DNA of 64,000 nucleotides from Mucilaginibacter segetis (GCF_016522075.1 NZ_JAEHFW010000001.1:1488001-1552000); one strand, 5' to 3'. Numbered from the stretch's first letter, positions 1-9,471 are shown. Translations and numbers: made by a program. Notes: generated by a model from the letters alone, not told the origin.

Positions 1-456
1 TTATGCTTGAAAGGCATATTTTACATCTTCCCAAAACTCATCTAAAGCAATAATACGTGGCTTAAAAAAGGAAATTAATTGGGGCCAGTCGTGTTGGTTA
101 TAAACACTTACGTTTTCCAGTTCGGTGTAAATACGGCTTATAGTTTTACCGTATTCATCGGCAGTATGCAACTGCCATATCCATGCTTCTTTAAGCGCAC
201 TATTCAAAATGTTTTTATAGCTGGCAAATTGCTCAAAAAATAATTGCTGCAACTCTTTATCAGCATGGGTAATCTCTATGGCTATAACAGCATTTTTATT
301 ATCAGCCTGCAATTTAAAGTATAGATGTTTTACACCTGTTTTGTAATTAATCCAATTAATTTTTAATCCCGATGTGGAAATTACAGGCCGCATATATTGC
401 CCGAAACTTGTCCAGAATGTTTGCCGAAGGTGTGCTGCCTGCTCTTTTGAATACAT
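1..456 (-). CDS. DUF4268 domain protein
   Basis: Complete 151-residue soluble protein; its stop codon occupies the first three bases of the window and the ATG is at 454-456. The Trp-rich N-terminal part (QTFWTSFGQYM near residues 13-23) and the pattern of helices with FFEQF and WEDV segments match my recollection of DUF4268, a small family found alone or attached to restriction-like nuclease domains. No catalytic motif, signal peptide or membrane segment is visible. It is transcribed away from the fucosidase gene, with about 100 bases between them. The function is unknown; only the family resemblance is claimed. Confidence 0.7.
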   Translation of the reverse strand: MYSKEQAAHLRQTFWTSFGQYMRPVISTSGLKINWINYKTGVKHLYFKLQADNKNAVIAIEITHADKELQQLFFEQFASYKNILNSALKEAWIWQLHTADEYGKTISRIYTELENVSVYNQHDWPQLISFFKPRIIALDEFWEDVKYAFQA

Positions 457-559
457 GGTTTATTCTTACTTTAAAATCTCAAAAATAAAGGTTTAATTTT
501 TTGACAGATTAAATCAGCCTGTTTATTTACTTTAGCAAAACCAATAGCCGGTAATTAAC

Positions 560-2056
560 ATGAGGTATCTGTTATTTTTTATACTGCTTCCTTTTTTCGC
601 TATAGCGCAACCTGCACCAAAACCATATGGCCCTTTACCCACGCAAGGGCAGTTAAACTGGCAGGAAACTGAAATGTATTGTATAATTCATTTTGGCCCG
701 GCCACTTATACCGATAAGGAGTGGGGATATGGCGATGAGGGTGCTAAAATAGTGAATCCAACCAGGTTTGATGCCATGCAGATTGTAGAGGCAGCTAAAG
801 CCGGTGGCTTTAAAGGTATAATTGTAGTGGCGAAACATCATGATGGATTTTGCCTTTGGCCTACTAAAACCACCGATTATAATATAAGTAACAGTCCGTA
901 TAAAAACGGTAAAGGCGACCTGGTAAGGGAATATAAGGACGCCTGCGATAAATTGGGAATGAAAATGGGTATTTATTGTTCACCGTGGGATAGAAATAAT
1001 GCCTTATATGGCAAACCTGAGTACGTTACCAACATCTATCGTGAACAGCTAAAGGAACTATATACTAATTATGGCCCGCTGTTTATTTCGTGGCATGATG
1101 GCGCAAACGGTGGCGACGGATATTACGGTGGCGCACGCGAGGTACGTAAAATAGACCGTTCTACTTATTATGATTGGGATAATACCTGGGCCATTACCCG
1201 TAAGCTACAGCCTAATGCGGTAATATTCGGAGATGTTGGCCCTGATGTGCGTTGGGTGGGTAATGAGAGGGGTGAAGCCGGATTAATAAGTTGGGCCACC
1301 TACACACCGCATGCACCGGATGAGGGAAAAGAACCAGGCAACGGTTATGTTAAAGATTATGAGGGAACCGAAGGGCAGCGCGACGGAAAATACTGGATGC
1401 CGGCAGAGTGTGATGTTTCATTAAGGCCGGGTTGGTTTTACCATGCCAGGCAGGATGATTCATTAAAAGCGCCTGTACAATTAATGGATATTTATTACAA
1501 AAGTGTTGGTCGGGGAGCATGTCTGGATTTAGGGCTTTCGCCAGATAGATCTGGTAGGTTAAGTGATGGAGATGTTTCTCAATTAAAGTTTTTTGGAGAT
1601 ATATTGAAACTTACGTTCGAGAATAACTTAGCTAAAGGAGCCATCCTTGAAGCAAGCAACATACGTGGTGGTAATAAATTGGAATACGGCCCGACCAATT
1701 TATTAGATAATGACCGTTACAGTTATTGGGCTACAGATGATGGAGTAACTAAGCCGCAATTGATATTGACCCTTGCTAAAAGCAGCACTTTTAATATAAT
1801 TCAACTACGCGAAAATATTAAACTTGGTCAACGCATTGATGAAATAGCCATTGATATATACAAAAACGGTAAATGGCTGCAAATAGCCAAAGCAACAAGT
1901 ATTGGCGGCAACCGTTTAATAAAATTGAGTAAACTTGTAACTACAAAAAAAGTTAGACTTAGAGTTATTAAAGCCCCGGTATGTATTGCTTTAAGCGATC
2001 TTGGTTTATATAAAGAACGCTTTTTCCCACCCGCTAAACGACATGATAGTGACTAA
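560..2056 (+). CDS. Secreted alpha-L-fucosidase, GH29
   Basis: Predicted retaining alpha-L-fucosidase that removes terminal fucose from glycans outside the cytoplasm. A signal peptide covers about residues 1-16 (LLFFILLPFFAIAQ). The GH29 barrel follows, with HFGPATYTD near residue 44, AKHHDGFCLW near residue 93 and ISWHDGANG near residue 178; the Asp of WHDG is the expected nucleophile. After about residue 350 there is a beta-rich region containing LLDNDRYSYWATDDG, which resembles an F5/8-type (discoidin) sugar-binding module. At 498 residues it has the usual length for this subfamily. It overlaps the next gene by 14 bases, which suggests co-transcription with the lactonase. Confidence 0.9.
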   Translation: MRYLLFFILLPFFAIAQPAPKPYGPLPTQGQLNWQETEMYCIIHFGPATYTDKEWGYGDEGAKIVNPTRFDAMQIVEAAKAGGFKGIIVVAKHHDGFCLWPTKTTDYNISNSPYKNGKGDLVREYKDACDKLGMKMGIYCSPWDRNNALYGKPEYVTNIYREQLKELYTNYGPLFISWHDGANGGDGYYGGAREVRKIDRSTYYDWDNTWAITRKLQPNAVIFGDVGPDVRWVGNERGEAGLISWATYTPHAPDEGKEPGNGYVKDYEGTEGQRDGKYWMPAECDVSLRPGWFYHARQDDSLKAPVQLMDIYYKSVGRGACLDLGLSPDRSGRLSDGDVSQLKFFGDILKLTFENNLAKGAILEASNIRGGNKLEYGPTNLLDNDRYSYWATDDGVTKPQLILTLAKSSTFNIIQLRENIKLGQRIDEIAIDIYKNGKWLQIAKATSIGGNRLIKLSKLVTTKKVRLRVIKAPVCIALSDLGLYKERFFPPAKRHDSD

Positions 2057-2945
2057 TTTAAATAAATATCTATTCTTCTTTTTTTTATTGTTTGTTGTAA
2101 AGGATATATCTGCACAATCAACAGATCTTTTTGACGCTGATGTAAAACCTAAACTCATTTCCCGGCAATTTACTTTTACTGAAGGCCCTGCGGTAGATAA
2201 AAAAGGTAATATATTTTTTACCGATCAGCCGAATAACAAAATTTGGGAATACGATATCAATGGTAAGCTATCTGTATTTATGAATAATGCCGGCCGGGCA
2301 AATGGGATGTATTTCGATAAAAAAGGTAACCTGATAGCATGTGCGGATGAGCATGATCAGTTATGGAAAATAAAAAAGGATGGAAAGGTTAAAGTACTGG
2401 TGAAAGATTTTAAGGGCTTGCGCCTTAATGGGCCTAATGATGTATGGGTGCATCCAAATGGAAATATATATTTTACCGACCCTTATTATCAGCGACCTTA
2501 CTGGACACGCACCAAGCCTGATATGGACAATCAAAAAGTATTTTATTTGCCAAAAGGTAAAGATCAGCCGATAGCTTTAGAGGATAGCCTGGTAAGACCT
2601 AATGGTATTGTTGGTACTCCTGATGGTAAACGTTTGTATGTGGCAGATATTGGCGGTAACAAAACTTATAGCTATACTATCAATACTGATGGTACATTAA
2701 GTAATCGGCGGGTATTTATAGAGCAAGGAGCTGATGGTATTACGCTGGATGAACGGGGAAATCTGTATCTTTCTGGTAATGGCATTACCATTTATAACCC
2801 TGAGGGGAAAAAAATAGGTCATATTTCAATTGATGAACCCTGGAGTGCCAATGTGTGTTTTGGAGGCAAGAATAAAAATGTACTTTTTATTACAGCATCA
2901 ACAGCTATTTATACTGTGCAGATGAATGTAAAGGGAGTAGAATAG
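2043..2945 (+). CDS. Secreted SMP-30/gluconolactonase-family protein
   Basis: A 300-residue six-bladed propeller of the SMP-30/gluconolactonase/LRE family, likely hydrolysing a sugar lactone in the periplasm. The metal-site residues of the family are recognisable: Glu in FTEGPAVD, Asn in RLNGPNDVWV and Asp in YVADIGGN. The open frame extends upstream to 2001, but the ATG at 2043 places a clear signal peptide (KYLFFFFLLFVVKDISAQ) at the N-terminus, so I use it. This start lies inside the end of the fucosidase gene (14-base overlap), suggesting translational coupling and a joint role in sugar breakdown. The substrate is unknown. Confidence 0.85.
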   Translation: MIVTNLNKYLFFFFLLFVVKDISAQSTDLFDADVKPKLISRQFTFTEGPAVDKKGNIFFTDQPNNKIWEYDINGKLSVFMNNAGRANGMYFDKKGNLIACADEHDQLWKIKKDGKVKVLVKDFKGLRLNGPNDVWVHPNGNIYFTDPYYQRPYWTRTKPDMDNQKVFYLPKGKDQPIALEDSLVRPNGIVGTPDGKRLYVADIGGNKTYSYTINTDGTLSNRRVFIEQGADGITLDERGNLYLSGNGITIYNPEGKKIGHISIDEPWSANVCFGGKNKNVLFITASTAIYTVQMNVKGVE

Positions 2946-2947
2946 GT

Positions 2948-4123
2948 TTATTGCTTACGTTGAACTTTTTCCCAAACAGAACTTTGCTTTTTAGTATAAT
3001 ATCTAATTAAGCCGGCTATTACCGCATAATTCATTATACAAAAATAATAAGGTACAAACAGCACCTTTATCCGAAGGTGGCGTTTCTCCAACATATATCC
3101 GAATATAGCTAACAGATAAAATAATACCTGCAAGCTAAAAATTACCTCATAAAATATGCTGATCTCCGCGAATGCCAAAGCAAGGTTTGTTATAAAAGCC
3201 AATATCAAAAAAAATGGCGTTACTGTCCACCTTAAAACCCGGTGACTAACATATTGAAAAGATAATACCGGATATTTTGCAGACCATAACAACTCTTTTA
3301 GCCTTACAATAGATTGTATGCCACCTGCTGCTATTCTTCTTTTACGTTTTAATTCTTCCGATACATTTTCTGAGGCGGTTTCTAAAGCATAGGCTTTAGG
3401 TTCATATATAATACGATATCCCCTGGCAGCTATCAGCATAGATATCATAAAATCATCAAGTACCGTATCAGCGGGTACGTCCTCGTAAAGCTCGCGTCTC
3501 ACGCTAAACAGCTCGCCGGCAGCACCAATCACTGAATACAACTCTGAATCCCATTTTTTTAAGGTTGATTCATATTTCCAGTAAAAACCTTCACCTGCAG
3601 CACTTGCATCTGCATTCGTATCAATTTTTACACGTTTTTCTCCTGCAACAGCCCCAACGGTTTCGTCGGTATAATGTCGGCAAATATTAATTATTGCTTC
3701 CGGATTTAGAAAGGTATTAGCATCCGTAAAAACCACAGTATCGGTTGCAACGTGCTCCATCGCTCGGTGTATAGCAGCAATTTTACCTGCACGTTGAGGC
3801 TGGTGTAATAATTGAATTTGTGGGTATTGCCTGATTATCTCAGGCGTGTTATCCGATGAACCATCGGTTACAAAAATAAATTTCAACTTATTTTGCGGAT
3901 AGATAAGCTGTAAGCTATTGGCTATTTTTTGTGAAATAAAATCTTCTTCATTATAAGCTGCTACCACTAATGTACAGGTAGGAAGTGTATTGTCAGTTAC
4001 AATTGGAATTATAGGTTTGCCTTTAACGCTTCTTTTTAATTTGATAATGAAATACAATAGTATTCCGTAACCAATAAACGTGTAAAAAACAACGAAAAAG
4101 CTTATCCAAAAAGCAATTATCAT
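2948..4123 (-). CDS. Membrane glycosyltransferase family 2
   Basis: 391 residues. An N-terminal membrane helix (about 3-27) precedes a GT2 catalytic domain (about 48-270) with the nucleotide-sugar motif VTDGSSDNTPE near residue 86 and the metal-binding DAN at 134-136. It also has a distal Asp pair (VLDDFM) and an RKRRIAAGG segment in the position of the QxxRW region of processive enzymes. Three or four C-terminal helices follow. This is the layout of BcsA/IcaA-like polymerising or lipid-linked transferases that act at the inner membrane. It overlaps the upstream transferase in an ATGA junction, so the two are translated together. The sugar and product cannot be told from the sequence. Confidence 0.85.
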   Translation of the reverse strand: MIIAFWISFFVVFYTFIGYGILLYFIIKLKRSVKGKPIIPIVTDNTLPTCTLVVAAYNEEDFISQKIANSLQLIYPQNKLKFIFVTDGSSDNTPEIIRQYPQIQLLHQPQRAGKIAAIHRAMEHVATDTVVFTDANTFLNPEAIINICRHYTDETVGAVAGEKRVKIDTNADASAAGEGFYWKYESTLKKWDSELYSVIGAAGELFSVRRELYEDVPADTVLDDFMISMLIAARGYRIIYEPKAYALETASENVSEELKRKRRIAAGGIQSIVRLKELLWSAKYPVLSFQYVSHRVLRWTVTPFFLILAFITNLALAFAEISIFYEVIFSLQVLFYLLAIFGYMLEKRHLRIKVLFVPYYFCIMNYAVIAGLIRYYTKKQSSVWEKVQRKQ

Positions 4124-5043
4124 GAAACCTTATTTACCGTAAAACCCAACTCTTCGCTGTTTTTACTATGGGTAATATTCCACCAAACAGCGCGGAATAA
4201 AATACTGATGAAGTTGTATTTCTTTTCTTTTATATAGCTAACTATGTTGCGTGGCACTACTAATATTACAAAATACAAATAAAATACTAACGCTTTTAAA
4301 GGCGGAGCATTGTGACGTATGAACAATATACGATTACGGTTCATAAAATACTCTTTAAAAGCGCTCTTTTTTCCTACGGTCATTGATTCTTTATGATAAA
4401 TAACTGCGTCGCCACGTACCCACGCCTGGTATCCCGACTTATTAATGCGCTCGCCCCAGTCTACCTCTTCATAATAAATAAAAAAGTTATCTGCCATTAA
4501 ACCGGCTTTGTGGCAAGTTTCACGTTTAACCATCATTGCTCCGCCATGGCAATAACCGGTTTGGCCTAACAGGTTGTCGTATTGACCTATGTCTTTTTCG
4601 AACCTGCCTACAGCTTTATTACGGCAAGTATAATAGTCAACCTGGGTAAAGCCCACATATTGTATTAAGCTTTTGTCGCTAAAATAATTAAGTTTGGGCG
4701 ATACAATACCAACCTGCGGATGTGTATCTAAAACATCCACCAGCTTTTGAACAAGTCCTGTCGTAAATTCTGTGTCATTGTTCACCAAAAAATAATAATC
4801 CCCTGTTGCCTCTTTAATACCAATATTATTACCGCCGGAGAAACCCAAATTGATTTCTGAACGTATAAACTTAACATCAGGAAATTTCAGAGTCCATTTT
4901 GGGATAGGATTAACAGTACTGCCATTGTCAACCACAATAATTTCTATATCTTCATACGTATTAGTTTCAGCTATAGATATTAACAGTTCTTCCGTTATCT
5001 GATCCTGATTGAAATTAATAGTTACAACAGAAACTCTTTTCAT
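4120..5043 (-). CDS. Glycosyltransferase family 2, rhamnosyltransferase-like
   Basis: 307 residues with a GT-A fold. VVDNGS sits near residues 38-42, NLGFSGGNNIG (typical of rhamnosyltransferase-like GT2 enzymes) near 65-75, and a DxD-like VNNDTEF motif has its Asp at 90. YYEEVDWGERI later in the chain supplies the expected acidic residues. A single hydrophobic C-terminal segment (about 248-268) probably anchors it to the inner membrane. It is the first gene of a two-gene minus-strand operon with the following transferase. No export or polymerase gene lies beside the pair, so the glycan being built is unknown. Confidence 0.85.
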   Translation of the reverse strand: MKRVSVVTINFNQDQITEELLISIAETNTYEDIEIIVVDNGSTVNPIPKWTLKFPDVKFIRSEINLGFSGGNNIGIKEATGDYYFLVNNDTEFTTGLVQKLVDVLDTHPQVGIVSPKLNYFSDKSLIQYVGFTQVDYYTCRNKAVGRFEKDIGQYDNLLGQTGYCHGGAMMVKRETCHKAGLMADNFFIYYEEVDWGERINKSGYQAWVRGDAVIYHKESMTVGKKSAFKEYFMNRNRILFIRHNAPPLKALVFYLYFVILVVPRNIVSYIKEKKYNFISILFRAVWWNITHSKNSEELGFTVNKVS

Positions 5044-5116
5044 ATAAAAAATTTGATGTTTGTATTAAACGTATAATATTAATAAAAGTTAAGCATTTAC
5101 CAGCCATTTAAAAAAT

Positions 5117-5617
5117 TTGAAAGATAAACAAACCGTTGATGATGTTAATTTGCTGCAAATAAAAGCAAATGAATTGGTGGTATTACTCAAAAAGGGAGAA
5201 GCCGATGCTAAATTGGTAAGGGCAATAAAGCAGCAGGTGGTAGAAGCTTGTGATGAAGCTTCCTTACCCAAAAAATTGGAGGCTTTTAATGAATTGAATA
5301 TAGAGCAGGACAGGCTCGACCTTTTGAACGGTTTCGAGTTTTTACTGACGCATCATCAATTGGATAGTAACGAATCAAAGAAATATCTGCACCATGAACA
5401 TATTAAAAAAAGTGTGATCGTTATTATTTCCATAATCATGATCACGCTCGGAATGGCCATGATAATAATGCCCGCGCCTCCATACTTTGAAATGTTTACA
5501 GTATTTTATTTTAATAAGAATGATGGGGTCACCATAATGGATATCATCTCATTGCTTATCGTTTTTACAGGTGTATATTTGTTTTTAAACGCTATTCTCA
5601 AAAAAAAATCCACATAG
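5117..5617 (+). CDS. Small membrane protein before a partner-switching cassette
   Basis: 166 residues, family not recognised. The N-terminal 90 residues are charged and helical, and look cytoplasmic. Two hydrophobic segments follow (about 94-116 and 141-162), joined by a short loop containing PAPPYFEMF. The frame opens with TTG at 5117; the next in-frame ATG lies inside the first membrane helix, so TTG is the only sensible start. It ends one base before the longest possible frame of the receiver-phosphatase gene, implying co-transcription. It may connect the regulatory cassette to the membrane, but this is inference from position only. Confidence 0.6.
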   Translation: MKDKQTVDDVNLLQIKANELVVLLKKGEADAKLVRAIKQQVVEACDEASLPKKLEAFNELNIEQDRLDLLNGFEFLLTHHQLDSNESKKYLHHEHIKKSVIVIISIIMITLGMAMIIMPAPPYFEMFTVFYFNKNDGVTIMDIISLLIVFTGVYLFLNAILKKKST

Positions 5618-5626
5618 TTGCCATAC

Positions 5627-6778
5627 ATGCCCCAATCAAAAAAGATTTTGCTGGTTGATGATAATGCTTTTGTTTTACAGATGATGAGCAAGGCTTTGAT
5701 TAAGGAAGGGTTTTCCTGCAGGAAGGCTACTTCTGCAGCAGGAGCAATGGAAATTCTAAAGCATGATATACCAGATGTTATTTTGTCTGATTATCACATG
5801 CCGGATGTTGATGGGTTTGCTTTCCGCCAGGAGTTGATCGATTTGCCGGAGTATAAAGATATTCCATTTATGTTTTTAACGTCTGAGGTAGATAATAAAC
5901 TGATGCTTGAGGGTATAAATCTGGAAGCGGTTGATTATATATTAAAGGATACACCCGTACCTGTTATCGTATCAAAGATCAATAATTTTTTAAATACCGT
6001 ACGTGAAAGGCATGAACGTACAATAAAGGAACTAAGCGTTGCAGCTATGGCGCTTAATCTGCATTCGGTTCCGCAGCAGTTACCGGTTATCAAAGGGTTC
6101 GAAGTAGATTTTTGGCATAAATCTTTTCAAAATTATCCGGGGGGAGATTTTATTGATTTTATTACTATTGACGACCGTTATACGTTTATAGTTTTAGGTG
6201 ATGTAATGGGTAAGAAATGGGGCGCCTGGTATTTTTCCTTTGGCTTTTTAAGTTATGTACGTGCAGCTGTACGTATCTGTATCTCTAATGGTAACTTCTC
6301 AACCAAAAGCATTTTACAAAAAATCAACGCTGTGGTTTATCATGATCCGGTGGTTAATGATGTACTTTCCAGCCTGTCACTGGTTATGATAGATGCAGCT
6401 AACGGATCTGTAAAATATTCGGGTGCCGGAGATCTGCCTTTGTTGTATTATAACAGCAATACCCGTAAGGCCAATCGAATTACATCTTCGGGAATGCTGT
6501 TGGGTTTAATGATAGATGGTGACTTTAATGAAACTGAGTTAATATTAAATAAGAATGATATTTTATTTACGCTTACTGATGGAATAATTGATTTTGAAAC
6601 CCCACAGGGCAAAAGGACAGATTATGATGTTTTTGAAAAAGCAGTTGAGGCTTTTTTTGACCGCCCCTTCCGTGAATTTAAAGAAGGCGATTTTTTAAAA
6701 GAAAAGGCCCTGGAACATGTTGACGATTGTAGTTTAATATATTTAAAAAAAACCACCGATGATACTTTTAACCAATAA
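5627..6778 (+). CDS. Response regulator with PP2C (SpoIIE-type) phosphatase output
   Basis: 383 residues. The N-terminal receiver domain (about 5-125) has the acidic pair VDDN, the phospho-acceptor Asp in ILSDYHMPD, the Thr/Ser of FLTSE and the Lys of YILKD. The C-terminal half is a PP2C/SpoIIE-type Ser/Thr phosphatase with metal-binding Asp residues in YPGGDFIDF, VLGDVMG, TLTDGIIDF and VDDCSL. Such proteins remove phosphate from an STAS-domain antagonist when the receiver is phosphorylated. The next two genes encode exactly those partners. ATG at 5627 is preferred over a TTG nine bases upstream. No dedicated histidine kinase is adjacent. Confidence 0.87.
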   Translation: MPQSKKILLVDDNAFVLQMMSKALIKEGFSCRKATSAAGAMEILKHDIPDVILSDYHMPDVDGFAFRQELIDLPEYKDIPFMFLTSEVDNKLMLEGINLEAVDYILKDTPVPVIVSKINNFLNTVRERHERTIKELSVAAMALNLHSVPQQLPVIKGFEVDFWHKSFQNYPGGDFIDFITIDDRYTFIVLGDVMGKKWGAWYFSFGFLSYVRAAVRICISNGNFSTKSILQKINAVVYHDPVVNDVLSSLSLVMIDAANGSVKYSGAGDLPLLYYNSNTRKANRITSSGMLLGLMIDGDFNETELILNKNDILFTLTDGIIDFETPQGKRTDYDVFEKAVEAFFDRPFREFKEGDFLKEKALEHVDDCSLIYLKKTTDDTFNQ

Positions 6779-7100
6779 CTATAAAAACGCTTTAGTTGCC
6801 GAGATACAGATTAAAGAAGCAAATTTGACGATTTCTGAACAGTTTAAACAGCAGATGATAGAACTTATAGAACAAGGCAACAGCTATATTATTGTAAATT
6901 TTGTGAAGGTAATATATGTTGACAGTTCATTTTTGGGTGCATTAGTAGCCGCCCTTAAATACGCTATACCACATAAGGCGGAGGTAGTGGTTTGCGGATT
7001 AAATAAAGATATTTTAGGACTATTTCAGCTAATACGGCTGGATAAGGCCTTTAAGATATTTGGTAACGTGGATGATGCGGCGGTAAATGGTATAAATTAA
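6759..7100 (+). CDS. STAS-domain anti-sigma-factor antagonist
   Basis: 113 residues with the STAS fold. The segment IYVDSSFLGALVAALK near residues 53-68 holds the conserved Ser that is phosphorylated in SpoIIAA/RsbV-type proteins. It should be phosphorylated by the HATPase protein encoded next and dephosphorylated by the PP2C protein encoded before it. The ATG lies inside the end of the phosphatase gene (20-base overlap) and the stop is two bases before the next ATG, so the three genes are tightly coupled. Confidence 0.82.
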   Translation: MILLTNNYKNALVAEIQIKEANLTISEQFKQQMIELIEQGNSYIIVNFVKVIYVDSSFLGALVAALKYAIPHKAEVVVCGLNKDILGLFQLIRLDKAFKIFGNVDDAAVNGIN

Positions 7101-7102
7101 TT

Positions 7103-7660
7103 ATGAGGGTTGAGGTATCCAAAGAGTTTATTTTTAATAACCAGGCCGGGGAGATTTACACATTAACCAGTGCTGTAACTGACCATTTACTGCATAATGT
7201 GCCTGTAAATGATGATATCGTAATCAGGCTGAAAATGATATTGGTGGAATTACTTACCAACTCAGTGAAGCATTGCGGAAACAACCATACTTCCCTGCTG
7301 GTGACGCTTATTGATAATAAAATTATATTAAAAAAGACTGACACAGGTAATACATTCAATATACGCTCGGGCGGAATGCTATATTCCTGGCCATTGCCAG
7401 GCATACATCATAATGATAAAGTGATAGATATATACAGCAACAACAACTGTGAATTAAAGGCTATGGTAAAAAACAATTGCTGCCTTAATTTCTTTGTGAA
7501 AGAGGTTGGTGATACAGATGATATTGAACATGATTTAAACACGTTTTCGGAGCATTTTGGATTGATGATTATTACTAAGGCATGCGACGTGTTTGAATAT
7601 GAGTTTGACATAGGGCATTGTACTAATAATTTTGTGGCTACTCTGCATTTGAGGGCCTAA
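7103..7660 (+). CDS. HATPase_c-type anti-sigma/serine kinase-like protein
   Basis: 185 residues resembling RsbW/SpoIIAB-type GHKL kinases. The N-box is VELLTNSVKH near residues 48-57 with Glu and Asn in the ATP-binding positions. TDTGNTF stands for the G1 box, and GLMIITKACD near the C-terminus looks like the G2 region. The section between these boxes is longer than in RsbW, so the protein is a divergent member. Together with the two preceding genes it forms a partner-switching module. No sigma factor gene lies next to it, so the final target may be elsewhere or not a sigma factor at all. Confidence 0.7.
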   Translation: MRVEVSKEFIFNNQAGEIYTLTSAVTDHLLHNVPVNDDIVIRLKMILVELLTNSVKHCGNNHTSLLVTLIDNKIILKKTDTGNTFNIRSGGMLYSWPLPGIHHNDKVIDIYSNNNCELKAMVKNNCCLNFFVKEVGDTDDIEHDLNTFSEHFGLMIITKACDVFEYEFDIGHCTNNFVATLHLRA

Positions 7661-7680
7661 ACACGAAATATTGTAGATTA

Positions 7681-8838
7681 ATGGGTAGTGAGAACGCTGT
7701 TTCGGATAAAAAAAGATCATATGTATACTTTCCCAACCTCGACGGGATCAGGGCCATTGCGGCATTAATGGTTGTGGTATCGCATATCGAATACCATAAA
7801 AATCTTTTTAACCTGCAAAGAATTGGCATACCTAACCTGCAAAATATGGGCAAGGTAGGGGTTACTATATTTTTTGCTTTAAGCGGATTTTTGATAACCT
7901 ATCTCTTAATGGTAGAAAAGGGCGAGTTTAACAGAGTAGGGTTAAAAGATTTTTATATACGCCGAATATTAAGGATATGGCCCCTATATTTTTTGATAGT
8001 GATAGTTGGTTTTTTTGTTTACCCACGTGGTGCATCAAAAGAGGCTTTGTGGTTAAGTGTTTTTTTTATGCCTAATCTGGCATTTTGCTTACAGATGCTG
8101 CCTTCTATATTCGATCCCATTTGGTCAATAGGTACAGAAGAGCAATTTTACATATTCCATCCGCATATTTTCCGTATTAAAAAACCTGAAAATATACTAT
8201 ATGCGCTCGTTGGTATTACTTTGGCATTAATAACAATCAACATTATTGTAAGGAGCATACAAAATCATAATCAGTTTTTGTCAGATCTGAGCTTGTTTTT
8301 ATATTATGCACGTTTCCATAACATGATGGTTGGTGCCATTGTTGCTGTTTTATATTACAATACCAAACATCCTTCCTTCAAGTTTAAGTTACAGAGTGCT
8401 TTTGAGTTGATGTTCAATAAATATGTACAGATAGTTATATGGATATGCTTTATTTTATTCGTATACCTGTATACGCTCAGTGAAATACCACAAGGAGATA
8501 TTGTAATTTCCGTTTTAGCAGCGTTGATTATTGTAAACTTGTGCGAAACCTCAAGCAGTATTTTTTCGCTTAATAACAGTAAACTAAAATACTGCGGTAA
8601 AATATCTTACGGCATTTATCTGCTGCATAAGTATCCGTTATACCTTATGCTGTACATAGCTCAAACTTATTTATCAAGTGTGGGCCTATTTTGGCAAAAT
8701 TTGTTTATTTATGTGGCCACTTTAATAGCGGTAATAGCATTGGCATCATTGTCATACTATGGATTTGAACGTTATTTCCTTCGTTTTAAAAGTCGATTCC
8801 AAAAAGTATCACAAAATAAACAAGCTGTCTCTTCCTGA
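7681..8838 (+). CDS. Acyltransferase 3 family integral membrane protein
   Basis: 385 residues with about ten membrane helices. The N-terminal signature LDGIRAIAALMVVVSHIEYH (Arg and His that form the active site of the family) and IGTEEQFYIF identify the acyltransferase-3/OafB/NodX superfamily, which moves acetyl or other acyl groups onto extracytoplasmic polysaccharides. The family is usually close to 350-400 residues, so it is full length. It starts 20 bases after the partner-switching cassette and could be transcribed with it. Glycosyltransferases lie nearby on both sides, making surface glycan decoration a reasonable role; the substrate is unknown. Confidence 0.85.
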   Translation: MGSENAVSDKKRSYVYFPNLDGIRAIAALMVVVSHIEYHKNLFNLQRIGIPNLQNMGKVGVTIFFALSGFLITYLLMVEKGEFNRVGLKDFYIRRILRIWPLYFLIVIVGFFVYPRGASKEALWLSVFFMPNLAFCLQMLPSIFDPIWSIGTEEQFYIFHPHIFRIKKPENILYALVGITLALITINIIVRSIQNHNQFLSDLSLFLYYARFHNMMVGAIVAVLYYNTKHPSFKFKLQSAFELMFNKYVQIVIWICFILFVYLYTLSEIPQGDIVISVLAALIIVNLCETSSSIFSLNNSKLKYCGKISYGIYLLHKYPLYLMLYIAQTYLSSVGLFWQNLFIYVATLIAVIALASLSYYGFERYFLRFKSRFQKVSQNKQAVSS

Positions 8839-8900
8839 ACGACGCGAGTTGTTTGTCATATTTTGAGGCATTGCTTACTTTAGTTAACATTTCTTAATTA

Positions 8901-9368
8901 ATGGTCTGGAATAATCTTAAGCAATATCGGTCGGTAACTATGTATGGCTTGTTATTGGCTGTACTTTTATTTTTTTTAAAATGGATAGAATGGCGGTTTA
9001 TTATTGTTGAACATACTTTTGAAGTATATGCGGGCGTTATTGCGTTACTATTTACACTTCTGGGAATTTGGCTCGCCATTAAATTAACTAAACCAAAAAT
9101 AGTTATTGTTGAAAAGCATATTTATTCGCCCAGTACAAACGGTTTTGTAATAAATGAAAAAGAGATTCTTCAGCTAGGATTAAGTACTCGCGAGTTAGAG
9201 GTATTACAATTAATGGCAACAGGTTTAAGCAACCGGCAAATTGCAGATAAGCTTTTTATATCAGTAAATACTATAAAAACGCACTCTGCAAAATTATTTG
9301 AAAAAATGGATGTTCAGCGCCGCACCCAGGCTATAGAAAAAGCAAGACGTTTGGGCCTTATTCCCTGA
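8901..9368 (+). CDS. Membrane-anchored LuxR-type HTH protein
   Basis: 155 residues. Two hydrophobic helices (about 13-30 and 40-62) are followed by a short linker and a C-terminal LuxR/FixJ helix-turn-helix (about 92-150) with the standard segments LSTRELEVLQLMATGLSNRQIA and SVNTIKTHSAKLFEKM (given with the consensus core only). There is no receiver or other sensor domain. A LuxR output domain tied directly to the membrane is a recurring Bacteroidota layout, but its signal and targets are not known. A terminator at about 9472-9504 follows the gene. Confidence 0.83.
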   Translation: MVWNNLKQYRSVTMYGLLLAVLLFFLKWIEWRFIIVEHTFEVYAGVIALLFTLLGIWLAIKLTKPKIVIVEKHIYSPSTNGFVINEKEILQLGLSTRELEVLQLMATGLSNRQIADKLFISVNTIKTHSAKLFEKMDVQRRTQAIEKARRLGLIP

Positions 9369-9471
9369 TGTTTAATAGTAACGATTTTTTCCGTTCAAAT
9401 AATACAAATGATTTGGTAAGCGTTAAAATTCAGCATCTTAATAATAATATACTTAAACATCATGTTTGGAA

